Shown: piece by piece, positions 1 through 7,463 of the stretch
Numbering within the stretch: position 1 is the first letter of the stretch
Layout of the letters: each line of letters opens with the position of its first letter
Assembly (NCBI GenBank): GCA_913020705.1
Contig: CAJWBY010000007.1
Span: forward strand, 1-61,493
Direction: 5' to 3'
DNA from: an uncultured Colwellia sp.
Lineage (GTDB): Bacteria > Pseudomonadota > Gammaproteobacteria > Enterobacterales > Alteromonadaceae
Length of the DNA stretch: 61,493 bases
The notes under the pieces: generated by a model
What the model saw: the letters and a program-made list of their open reading frames with translations, nothing else
Database searches by the model: none
Told to the model about the DNA's origin: nothing
Program-made: the position numbers and the translations under genes

Positions 1-152
1 GAAGCTCAAGTGAAAAGAATGGTGACAAGGCCGGTGAAGTAATTGAAATTCCTGTTAAGTGTCGTTTAGATACAGCGGAAGAAGTTTCAGTTTATGATGG
101 GGGTGGGGTACTACAAAAGTTCGCTACCGATTTCTTGGAATCTAATTCTTAA
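1..152 (+). CDS. acnD: AcnD, 2-methylcitrate dehydratase (Fe/S type), C-terminal end only
   Basis: The window opens inside this gene. Reading from base 3, the last 49 codons end at TAA 150-152. The tail contains 'CRLDTAEEVSVYDGGGVL' and ends 'FATDFLESNS', which matches the C-terminus of aconitase-family AcnD proteins. In the methylcitrate cycle AcnD dehydrates 2-methylcitrate to trans-2-methylaconitate in the cytoplasm. The next gene is prpF, the isomerase that AcnD requires, so the context agrees. The catalytic and Fe-S regions lie outside the window. Confidence 0.9.
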   Translation, partial: SSSEKNGDKAGEVIEIPVKCRLDTAEEVSVYDGGGVLQKFATDFLESNS

Positions 153-157
153 ATGGT

Positions 158-237
158 ATTTTAGCTCGATTTCTGCGTTGGAAGTGCTCATGTACACTTG
201 TACATTCCGCGCTTCCGCCTTGAACTAGAGCTAAAAT
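158..237. repeat. Long imperfect hairpin between acnD and prpF, possible interspersed repeat
   Basis: The outer arms 158-167 (ATTTTAGCTC) and 228-237 (GAGCTAAAAT) are perfect reverse complements. Inside them are a second stem (GGAAGTGC near 180 against GCGCTTCC near 209, one mismatch) and a central TGTACA-CT-TGTACA dyad at about 191-204. The element is compact and sits between two co-functional genes. It resembles REP or MITE-like hairpin repeats seen between genes in Alteromonadales (from memory). No second copy was found in the window. Confidence 0.5.
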
Positions 238-283
238 TCTGCTTTAAGAAATTGATTCAGGATGATGAATTGAATCGATTTTT

Positions 284-323
284 AAAATGGCACATTGTTC
301 TTAAAAGATAATGTGCCATTTTT
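284..323 (+). terminator. Hairpin before prpF, terminator or attenuator-like
   Basis: A perfect 13-bp stem (284-296 with 310-322) has a 13-nt loop, and its 3' arm runs into Ts. It lies 27 bases upstream of the prpF start and could end acnD transcripts or reduce prpF expression relative to acnD. It may equally be an mRNA-end stabiliser. Confidence 0.5.
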
Positions 324-349
324 GTAAAAAATAATAAAAGGAGAGAGCT

Positions 350-1528
350 ATGGCTTTCGTACCTCAAGTAAAAGTCCCTGCAACATATATGCGCGGTGGT
401 ACATCAAAAGGTGTATTTTTCAATTTAACTGATTTGCCTGAACGTTGTCAGGTAGCAGGCGAAGCGCGTGATAATATGCTGCTTCGGGTTATTGGCAGCC
501 CAGATCCTTACGGCAAACAAACCGATGGAATGGGCGGTGCTACGTCAAGTACCAGTAAAACTGTTATTTTAGCTAAATCTGAACAGGCCGACCACGATGT
601 TGATTATTTGTTTGGTCAAGTAGCGATTGATAAAGCCTTTGTTGATTGGAGCGGTAATTGTGGAAACTTAACCGCAGCAGTAGGCTCTTTTGCGATTAAC
701 TCTGGTCTTGTTGATACGGCGCGTATTCCTGAAAATGGAATTTGTACCGTAAGAATATGGCAGAAAAATATTTCAAAAACTATTATTGCTCAAATACCTA
801 TTACAAATGGTGAAGTACAAGAAACCGGTGATTTTGAATTGGACGGCGTTACCTTTCCTGCTGCAGAAGTGCCTGTTGAATTTATCGCACCTGTTGATCC
901 ATCTGAGGCGATGTTCCCAACGGGGAATCTTGTAGATGAATTAGACGTACCAAATATTGGTATGTTTAAAGCGACCATGATCACCGCTGGCATTCCAACG
1001 ATTTTCTTAAATGCAGATGAAATTGGCTACACAGGAACCGAATTACAAGAAGCGATAAATGGTGACCCCGCAGCACTAGAACGTTTTGAAACGATTCGTG
1101 CTTATGGCGCAATTAAAATGGGCTTAATAAAAGAGCTTTCAGAAGCACAAGCTCGTCAACATACGCCAAAAATCGCTTTTGTTTCATCAGCACAAGATTA
1201 TGTTACCTCTAGTGGAAAGTCTGTTTCAGCAAACGAAATTGACCTACATGTACGTGCATTATCAATGGGGAAATTGCACCATGCGATGATGGGCACTGCA
1301 GCTGTTGCCATTGGCACAGCCGCGGCTATTCCTGGAACACTCGTTAATTTAGCTGCCGGCGGTGGAGAGCGTGAATCCGTGGTTTTTGGCCACCCTTCTG
1401 GGACTCTAAAAGTAGGAGCTCAAGCGAGTGAAATAAACGGTGCTTGGATCGTAGACAAAGCTGTGATGAGTAGAAGTGCTCGAGTGTTAATGGAAGGTTG
1501 GGTGCGTATACCTGGCGATTCATTTTAA
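350..1528 (+). CDS. prpF: PrpF, 2-methylaconitate cis-trans isomerase
   Basis: A 392-residue cytoplasmic protein of the PrpF (DUF453) family, which has a diaminopimelate-epimerase-like two-domain fold. It isomerises trans-2-methylaconitate from AcnD to the cis form so that the methylcitrate cycle can oxidise propionyl-CoA. Visible motifs are 'RGGTSKGVFF' near residues 15-24 and 'SGNCGNL' near 101-107. K70 and C104 lie where the catalytic Lys/Cys pair of Shewanella PrpF would fall (alignment from memory). Length is normal for the family. The ATG at 350 has an AAGGAGAG ribosome site about 5 bases upstream. It follows acnD on the same strand, separated by a repeat and a hairpin. Confidence 0.95.
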   Translation: MAFVPQVKVPATYMRGGTSKGVFFNLTDLPERCQVAGEARDNMLLRVIGSPDPYGKQTDGMGGATSSTSKTVILAKSEQADHDVDYLFGQVAIDKAFVDWSGNCGNLTAAVGSFAINSGLVDTARIPENGICTVRIWQKNISKTIIAQIPITNGEVQETGDFELDGVTFPAAEVPVEFIAPVDPSEAMFPTGNLVDELDVPNIGMFKATMITAGIPTIFLNADEIGYTGTELQEAINGDPAALERFETIRAYGAIKMGLIKELSEAQARQHTPKIAFVSSAQDYVTSSGKSVSANEIDLHVRALSMGKLHHAMMGTAAVAIGTAAAIPGTLVNLAAGGGERESVVFGHPSGTLKVGAQASEINGAWIVDKAVMSRSARVLMEGWVRIPGDSF

Positions 1529-1548
1529 TTTACCACTAAAATTTATAG

Positions 1549-1575
1549 CAAAAAAAAGCCCTGCAAGCAGGGCTT
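1549..1575 (-). terminator. Rho-independent terminator of sbcB
   Basis: Stem 1556-1564/1567-1575 (AAGCCCTGC / GCAGGGCTT) has a 2-nt loop. The A-run at 1549-1557 becomes a T-run on the minus strand, so it mainly ends sbcB transcripts. It may also stop prpF transcription from the other side. Confidence 0.8.
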
Positions 1576-1644
1576 AGATATTTCATGGTTCTATAGAATC
1601 AAACCAGAATAATGTAAGGGTTATGGGGGTATTTGAGCAATTAA

Positions 1645-3123
1645 TTATCCCTGAAGGAAGTCATACAAAGCTTTTAGAACTTTCATTTTTCCTGCATCGC
1701 TTTCATGTTCATAGGCTAAATTTTCTAATGTGATCATAAACTCATCAGCACTTAATAACCCCTTACCACCAAATTGAATTTTATCTTGGCAACGTTGCTG
1801 CCATTTTTGTTGCTCAGCACTTGTTAGCGTTAAAGGGTAGTTTCTAGCGCGATATAAAAACAATAAAGCCGTTAATCGCTCATCTTGAAAAGTAAACGGA
1901 TGCGTTGCTAATTGCTCAGGGGCAAGTTCACGTAAAATATCCATTTGAGCTTTATCACTATGAGAAAAAAAGTTTCCACCATATAACGAATGTTCAGCAT
2001 CAGGTTTTTCTTGGTCACTATAATCATCAGGTGAAAATACTTCAGCTAGCTTGTCTCTTACTTCTAAATGCTGTTTTAATTTGGTTAAATTCTCTAAACA
2101 AAGCTCCCTAGGAATATTTAACCGTTTAGCATTTTCGGGTAATAACGTTTTTGCTGGCACAACAATAGGGCATTTATTGATATGAATGAGTTTAATAGGG
2201 ATAGGAAGTTCATCTTCAGCTAAATCATCGTGTCGGGTATATAAACGCGCTTTAATTTCTGAAGCACTCAAGTCAAATAAGGGCTGTGGGTCACGTGCTA
2301 AATCAACGGCAATAATCGCATTTTTATTAACAGGGTGATAAGCAAAAGGTGCAAACCAACTGGTACAGCCATGTTCTGAAGAAATCTTACTTGATGTATG
2401 AACAACGGGAGTCATGCTGTAAACATCGAGTAACTCAGCCACTTGTTTTTTATTTCTTAAATTAAAAATAAACTCGTATAGCTTCGGTTGCTTATCTTTA
2501 ATTAACTTCGCCATGGCAATGGTGGCATAAACATCACTCATTGCATCATGTGCGGCTTCATGAGCAATATCATTCGCTTTAGTTAACAACTCTAGACGGA
2601 AACTGACCACTTGTTCGCCGTCACGTTCAATTGTGGGCCAGTTTATACCTTCAGGACGAAGTGCGTAACACGCACGCACCATATCAATAATATCCCAACG
2701 AGAATTACCATTTTGCCATTCACGAGCATAAGGGTCGTAAAAATTCCGGTAAAGCAGGTAGCGCGTAAATTCATCATCAAAGCGAATATTGTTATAGCCA
2801 GCAACACATGTATTGGGTTCAGTAAATAAAGTATGGATACGTTCAGCAAACTCAACTTCAGACAAACCGTCTTGTTGGGCCTTCTGGGGTGTAATTCCTG
2901 TTACTAAACATGCTTCAGGTTGAGGTAAATAATCTTGTGGTGGTCGGCAATAAAACATTTCCGGCTTACCAATAATGTTTAAATCAAGATCTGTGCGAAT
3001 ACCAGCAAATTGAGAAGGCTTATCGAACTTCGGTGATATGCCGAATGTTTCATAATCGTGCCATAGAATAGAGGGGGAGTCTTTACTGTAACTCGGTGTA
3101 TCGTTGTTGTTGGTTTTTTTCAT
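1645..3123 (-). CDS. sbcB: Exodeoxyribonuclease I
   Basis: A 492-residue 3'-5' single-strand DNA exonuclease of the DEDDh type, acting in recombination and mismatch repair in the cytoplasm. The first acidic pair is in 'WHDYETFG' near residue 25, followed by 'AGYNNIRFDDEF' and the late 'HDAMSDVYAT' motif with the catalytic His/Asp. The C-terminal exonuclease I extension is complete; E. coli SbcB is 475 residues. The ATG at 3123 is preferred over an in-frame TTG three codons upstream. It stands alone, convergent with prpF. Confidence 0.95.
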   Translation of the reverse strand: MKKTNNNDTPSYSKDSPSILWHDYETFGISPKFDKPSQFAGIRTDLDLNIIGKPEMFYCRPPQDYLPQPEACLVTGITPQKAQQDGLSEVEFAERIHTLFTEPNTCVAGYNNIRFDDEFTRYLLYRNFYDPYAREWQNGNSRWDIIDMVRACYALRPEGINWPTIERDGEQVVSFRLELLTKANDIAHEAAHDAMSDVYATIAMAKLIKDKQPKLYEFIFNLRNKKQVAELLDVYSMTPVVHTSSKISSEHGCTSWFAPFAYHPVNKNAIIAVDLARDPQPLFDLSASEIKARLYTRHDDLAEDELPIPIKLIHINKCPIVVPAKTLLPENAKRLNIPRELCLENLTKLKQHLEVRDKLAEVFSPDDYSDQEKPDAEHSLYGGNFFSHSDKAQMDILRELAPEQLATHPFTFQDERLTALLFLYRARNYPLTLTSAEQQKWQQRCQDKIQFGGKGLLSADEFMITLENLAYEHESDAGKMKVLKALYDFLQG

Positions 3124-3315
3124 AATATACAATAATATAGCCGTTTTTTAGTTCTGTTATGTAACTTTAGGTATTCTGTTATCTTGTGTTATACCACTTG
3201 TTGTGAGCATATTGTAACTATCCCTGATAATGGAGATTAGTAATGTCAAAGGACGAGTGACAAAATCCACAAAAAGATAAGCCACTTATCTTACATACTA
3301 AAACATATGTCGTCT

Positions 3316-5340
3316 TTAATTTTCGGTTTTAAGAGGAAGCTCAATAATAACTTTTAAACCGCCTAACATAGAGTGCTCAGCATATATTCGTCCGTGATGT
3401 GCTTCAATTAAACTTTTACAAATAGCTAACCCAAGTCCTGAGCCGCCTGTTTCTCTGCTTCTTGAATTTTCTACGCGATATAAACGTTCAAATATATTAA
3501 TTAAATCTTTCTTCGAAACACCTGGCGCACTGTCTTCAATTGAGAGCAGCAACGTTTTATTTTTAGCTGTAGCCGTTAACTTGATTTTTCCTGGCTTATC
3601 AGTGTATTTAACACTGTTAGTGAGTAAATTAATGAAAATCTGCTTAATTCTATCACGATCAAAATTCACTAATAAACTTTCAGGTAGTTCTCTACTTATT
3701 TCAAAATCGAGTTTGTTTTTATTAATAATTTGAGTTAATTCTTCTTGCCAATAATCTAGAGTATTATTAAGTTCAAAAGTATCGATATTGAGGTTTAGAT
3801 CTCCAACATCCGATTGCGCTAATTGATGTATATCATCAATTAGATGTTCAATGTCAGTGATTTTATTATCAAGGGCATCGTAAGTTGCATTGACGTCATC
3901 TTCTAAATTATCTTTGAGTGATTCCACTTGCAACTTAAGTACTGTTAATGGCGTGCTAAGCTCATGAGAAACATCAGCTAATAATTGGTTCTTTTTATTT
4001 AACAGTTCATCCATCAAGTGATGTTCTTTTAGAGCTAATTTTTTACGTTGTATTTGTAGGTAAGAAAAGCCGATTAAAATCGCCACAATGAAAAAAGTTG
4101 AAAAAATAACTATCGTAAGTCTTTGTTCTAAAATTATATTGTCTAATTGCTTTAAGTTATCATCAAAAAGTTGAGCAGTCTGTAAAGTAGACTGCTTAAC
4201 AAAGTTATTTTTGGATTGAATCTCTTTATCTATTAATTGCAAGGCTGATTTTGCTATCTCAATTGGCCTTTCCGCCATCACACCTTGGATCAATAAGACT
4301 TCTTTTTTAATGGGTTTTTTATCGGGGTACATTGTTTTTACAGCTGACATTGTTTGAAAGCTTTTATCAAGGTCTCCAATTCTAAAATAGGAAATACTGA
4401 GTAACTCGTAAGTAGCTTGAATATAAGATGTATTTTGACTGTTTTTTATTTCGTTTAATCCAGCTTCCAAGTATAAAATACTTGATGGCCAGTTTTGCTG
4501 AAGTTGCGCAACTTTAGCTGATAAATAGTAAAATTTTAACTTGTCATCTTTAAACTCAGGATGTATATCTGAAAACTGCTCTAATTCAGCTAAGTGCTGC
4601 GAAGCTATGTCAACATCTACCATTGCAATGCTGTAGTGTATGGCATTTAAAGTCGAATTGTAGATACTATTTATATCATTTGTTTCAGTAAATGATTGTA
4701 AAGCAAGCTTATTGTACTCATAGGCTTTATCATAAATTAATGCCCGAAAAGAGAGGCTCGCCGCTTGATTAAAAATTATCTGTTTTGATGTCTGAGAGAG
4801 TTGTTGTTCTTTAGCAATTGTAAACGCCTCATCAAACAATTTAAGGCTTTTGGATATGCCATACTCCTTACTTTGTAAACATTTTGCATAATAGGCAATT
4901 GACTTTGCTATTAAATTGGGTTCTTCCAATTTTCGTGAAAAAAATAAGGCTTGTTCACGGTCCTTGCAGTATGTCGTATTGGAGTGATCGATATTTGATA
5001 AGGCTCTAGAACGAGCTATTAACAGATTAACTAATTCGCTAGAAGGAGATAACTTATGAGTATTGTAGAGATTAATTGCGTCTGTATATGTACTCAAACC
5101 CTCTTTCATTTTATTTTGCTTCACTAAGCTGTTGCCTAGTAGTAACCCATATTCCGCTTGTTCTGTTAGGCTGTAGTTAGTTAGATCGTTGTTCATTTCC
5201 TGCAGTAAACTAAGCTTTTTAAGGTTGTCTTGTTCTATCCCTATTTTATTTTTTAGCTCATTAAATGATTGGGCTATAGCTATAGGGCTGAGAAATATTA
5301 CGGCAGCCATTAATATTTTATTCATTTTAATATTATTCAA
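3316..5340 (-). CDS. TPR-sensor histidine kinase, orphan
   Basis: A sensor kinase of about 674 residues. A signal peptide (roughly residues 1-24, ending near 'AIAQS') is followed by a long helical, TPR-like periplasmic region (about 30-390), one membrane segment (about 407-427), a HisKA domain with phospho-acceptor His about 459 in 'DVSHELSTPL', and a HATPase domain with N-box 'INLLTNSVKY', 'EDSAPG' and 'GGSGLGLAI'. All kinase motifs are present. No receiver domain or response-regulator gene is adjacent, so the partner lies elsewhere. The start is uncertain: TTG at 5340 has an AGGG ribosome site 9 bases upstream, while ATG at 5325 has none. The ligand is unknown. Confidence 0.88.
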   Translation of the reverse strand: MNNIKMNKILMAAVIFLSPIAIAQSFNELKNKIGIEQDNLKKLSLLQEMNNDLTNYSLTEQAEYGLLLGNSLVKQNKMKEGLSTYTDAINLYNTHKLSPSSELVNLLIARSRALSNIDHSNTTYCKDREQALFFSRKLEEPNLIAKSIAYYAKCLQSKEYGISKSLKLFDEAFTIAKEQQLSQTSKQIIFNQAASLSFRALIYDKAYEYNKLALQSFTETNDINSIYNSTLNAIHYSIAMVDVDIASQHLAELEQFSDIHPEFKDDKLKFYYLSAKVAQLQQNWPSSILYLEAGLNEIKNSQNTSYIQATYELLSISYFRIGDLDKSFQTMSAVKTMYPDKKPIKKEVLLIQGVMAERPIEIAKSALQLIDKEIQSKNNFVKQSTLQTAQLFDDNLKQLDNIILEQRLTIVIFSTFFIVAILIGFSYLQIQRKKLALKEHHLMDELLNKKNQLLADVSHELSTPLTVLKLQVESLKDNLEDDVNATYDALDNKITDIEHLIDDIHQLAQSDVGDLNLNIDTFELNNTLDYWQEELTQIINKNKLDFEISRELPESLLVNFDRDRIKQIFINLLTNSVKYTDKPGKIKLTATAKNKTLLLSIEDSAPGVSKKDLINIFERLYRVENSRSRETGGSGLGLAICKSLIEAHHGRIYAEHSMLGGLKVIIELPLKTEN

Positions 5341-5624
5341 TGGTGATGACCCTAATTAAGAAAGTAACTATTTGGCTGAATATTTTTGTCAACAGTCTCA
5401 GCCTATTATTAAGTGTTAAATATCAACGGAATCTCAACAAAATTCGTCAAAGTCCTTTCGTTATATCGATTAGCATATACGATCCCTTTACGAGTAACTA
5501 TTAAACTTTATCTTTGCGCAAACCTAAAGTGTTAATTGCTATTTCTCCATAGTTCCTCCTAACTCTTTTTGTATCCTCATGCTAATAGCTGGTTGTTGTC
5601 TCTTGGAAAAGAGATGTGCTGTGA

Positions 5625-6076
5625 ATAAAGTATGAGGCTTCACCGAAGAAGTTGAATTGTACTCAACTAGTTATTGTCTTAAAAGATAGCGTAGTCAGTG
5701 ATGAAGAAACTCTAGTGACTTTGGATGCACTCAATACTAAAGAAGATGACGAGTTAAGTTATTACTGGAAGAAAACATCAGGTACGGCAGTCGAATTAAC
5801 GGACATAAATAAAGCGCTAATCATCTTTAATGATGCTACCGCTTCACACGTGAATATTAGCTTACCTGAGATAAATCGTGATGAAGTGATTGAAGTGCAA
5901 GTAACTGTGAGTGACGGTGACTTATCTTCAAGGGTATCAACAAGTTTCACGGTGAAAAATCGAGTCGAGGTTATTGTTATTGCGCCAGATAAGTAGAGCA
6001 GTGGGGCGGTTCAATGGCCTTTTTACTGATATTACTTTCTTTAGTTCGTCTAAGAAAAGTTCCCGTCCAAAGCTAG
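5625..6076 (+). pseudogene. Decayed C-terminal part of a secreted PKD/Ig-domain GlyGly-CTERM protein
   Basis: An open stretch starting after a stop at 5622-5624 encodes one PKD-like beta-sandwich domain ('SYYWKKTSG', 'VQVTVSDGDLSS') and stops at TAG 5994-5996. It has no ATG; only a TTG at 5652 is available. Just downstream in another frame (about 6004-6073) the DNA encodes 'GGSMAFLLILLSLVRLRK', a Gly-Gly, hydrophobic helix and Arg/Lys cluster typical of a GlyGly-CTERM rhombosortase signal, followed by TAG at 6074-6076. One extra G in the G-run near 6002-6005 would put SSGGGS and the tail in the domain's frame, but the TAG at 5994 also interrupts it. I read it as a pseudogene remnant. Confidence 0.65.
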
Positions 6077-6244
6077 AGAGTTAATAAAAGTCAAATAAAA
6101 ATCAGGCGTTTAGTGAATAATTTTCTAAGCGCTCTAACTCATAAATTCTGGATGATTTATAGAAAGTAAGAAGAGAAGCGTTTTATCGTCACACCTAGGT
6201 TCTGATAACATTATTGGGGAAATTATTATTTAAAACCAATACGT

Positions 6245-6280
6245 AAGTACATTTGCCAATAGTTAATGCCAAATGTACTT
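6245..6280. terminator. Hairpin between the dead GlyGly-CTERM remnant and the PepSY gene
   Basis: A perfect 11-bp stem (6245-6255 with 6270-6280) and 14-nt loop lie just after the stop of the minus-strand PepSY gene. There is no clear T-run, so efficiency as a terminator is uncertain. Confidence 0.4.
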
Positions 6281-6295
6281 AAACAGTTCATCTAA

Positions 6296-7417
6296 CTAAT
6301 TTCTTATCGATTTTTTACGTCGAGAAACAGTTAACATTTTTCTATTACGGTTTTTGTATAAATAGAGATATAAACCAGTAAAAGACAGAATCAAAGGGCT
6401 AAGCCCTAAAATACACCAAATTAATTTACTTGATAAGCCGCCAAAGTGACCAAAGTGTAATTTTCTGAAACTATCATCAATAACATGTAAGGCATCAGCA
6501 GATCTCACATCTTCTAAGTAGATCATTTTACCAGTGTCTTTATCGTAAGTTATTGTGCTTGCATAATTACTGCTTAACGGGTTTTCTGAACTAACGGTTC
6601 CATAAAACATAATATCCATGGCGGGTTCAAAAGGCATTAATAGGTAAGTAGCTTCGAAATCTTTGATGGTTTCTTGATTGCTATCTAATAATTTTTGTAT
6701 TGATATGTTCTGACTGTGTAATTGTTTTTCAATGTAGTATGGCTCTTCAATAATGTGCTCTACTTCATGAATCACAAGTGAAATGTTCCAATAAGCACCT
6801 GTGAATGCAAGAATGAGAATAACTGGAGAGCTAGCTATACCAACCATTTTATGCAAGTCACTGAAGAAAATTCTACTGGCAAGCTTAAATCTTAATGTGA
6901 AAAAATTTTGCCAAAATTTACGATACAAAATAATGCCACTAATACCTAAAAATAAAAGTAATAGCGATACAATCGCACCTAAAAACATCCCATTAGTTTC
7001 AAGTAGTAATTTATAATGTAAATCTAGTAACCAATCGGTTAAATCATCTGAAGTGCCAACGGGTGTTGAAAGTAATTCTCCGCTATATTGGTTTAAATAT
7101 AGCTTCGACCAAATATTTGTATGATGGTCAATGAGATAGGCTGTGTCAGTTCTGATTTTATCATCAAATAACTCCCAGCTTCCTATTTCTGAATCGGGAT
7201 ATTTTGCTTTCACATTCGCCATGAGTACATCTAGAGACAATCGCTCGCCAGTGTGAGTGTTAGTAACTTGCATATGTTCAGGCATCAACAAAGTATCTAA
7301 TTCAACTTTAAACACTAAAATACTGCCTGTAAGAGAGATGATTAACAACGGGAGCATGGCAAAAAGGGCACCAATAGAATGCCATTTATATAATTTTTTT
7401 CTCATAATGTTTAACAT
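6296..7417 (-). CDS. PepSY-associated TM family protein, iron uptake partner
   Basis: A 373-residue inner-membrane protein. It begins with a basic segment and a first TM helix ('WHSIGALFAMLPLLIISLTG'); further helices are near residues 140-165, 185-210 and 335-360, and a PepSY-like periplasmic region lies between. Family members (PiuB/FegB-like) are often encoded beside siderophore receptors and some are thought to reduce ferric-siderophore at the inner membrane. Here it lies 46 bases downstream of a TonB-dependent siderophore receptor on the same strand, so it is probably in the same Fur-controlled operon. The start is ATG 7417 or 7405; neither has a strong ribosome site. Confidence 0.85.
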   Translation of the reverse strand: MLNIMRKKLYKWHSIGALFAMLPLLIISLTGSILVFKVELDTLLMPEHMQVTNTHTGERLSLDVLMANVKAKYPDSEIGSWELFDDKIRTDTAYLIDHHTNIWSKLYLNQYSGELLSTPVGTSDDLTDWLLDLHYKLLLETNGMFLGAIVSLLLLFLGISGIILYRKFWQNFFTLRFKLASRIFFSDLHKMVGIASSPVILILAFTGAYWNISLVIHEVEHIIEEPYYIEKQLHSQNISIQKLLDSNQETIKDFEATYLLMPFEPAMDIMFYGTVSSENPLSSNYASTITYDKDTGKMIYLEDVRSADALHVIDDSFRKLHFGHFGGLSSKLIWCILGLSPLILSFTGLYLYLYKNRNRKMLTVSRRKKSIRN

Positions 7418-7421
7418 TTAT

Positions 7422-7451
7422 AAATGGCATTGTTTCTTATCAATGCCATTT
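7422..7451 (-). terminator. Hairpin between siderophore receptor and PepSY gene
   Basis: A 10-bp perfect stem (7422-7431 with 7442-7451) and 10-nt loop fill most of the 46-base gap. There is no strong T-run, so it may attenuate or process the operon mRNA rather than end it. Confidence 0.4.
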
Positions 7452-7463
7452 GATATTCCTTAA

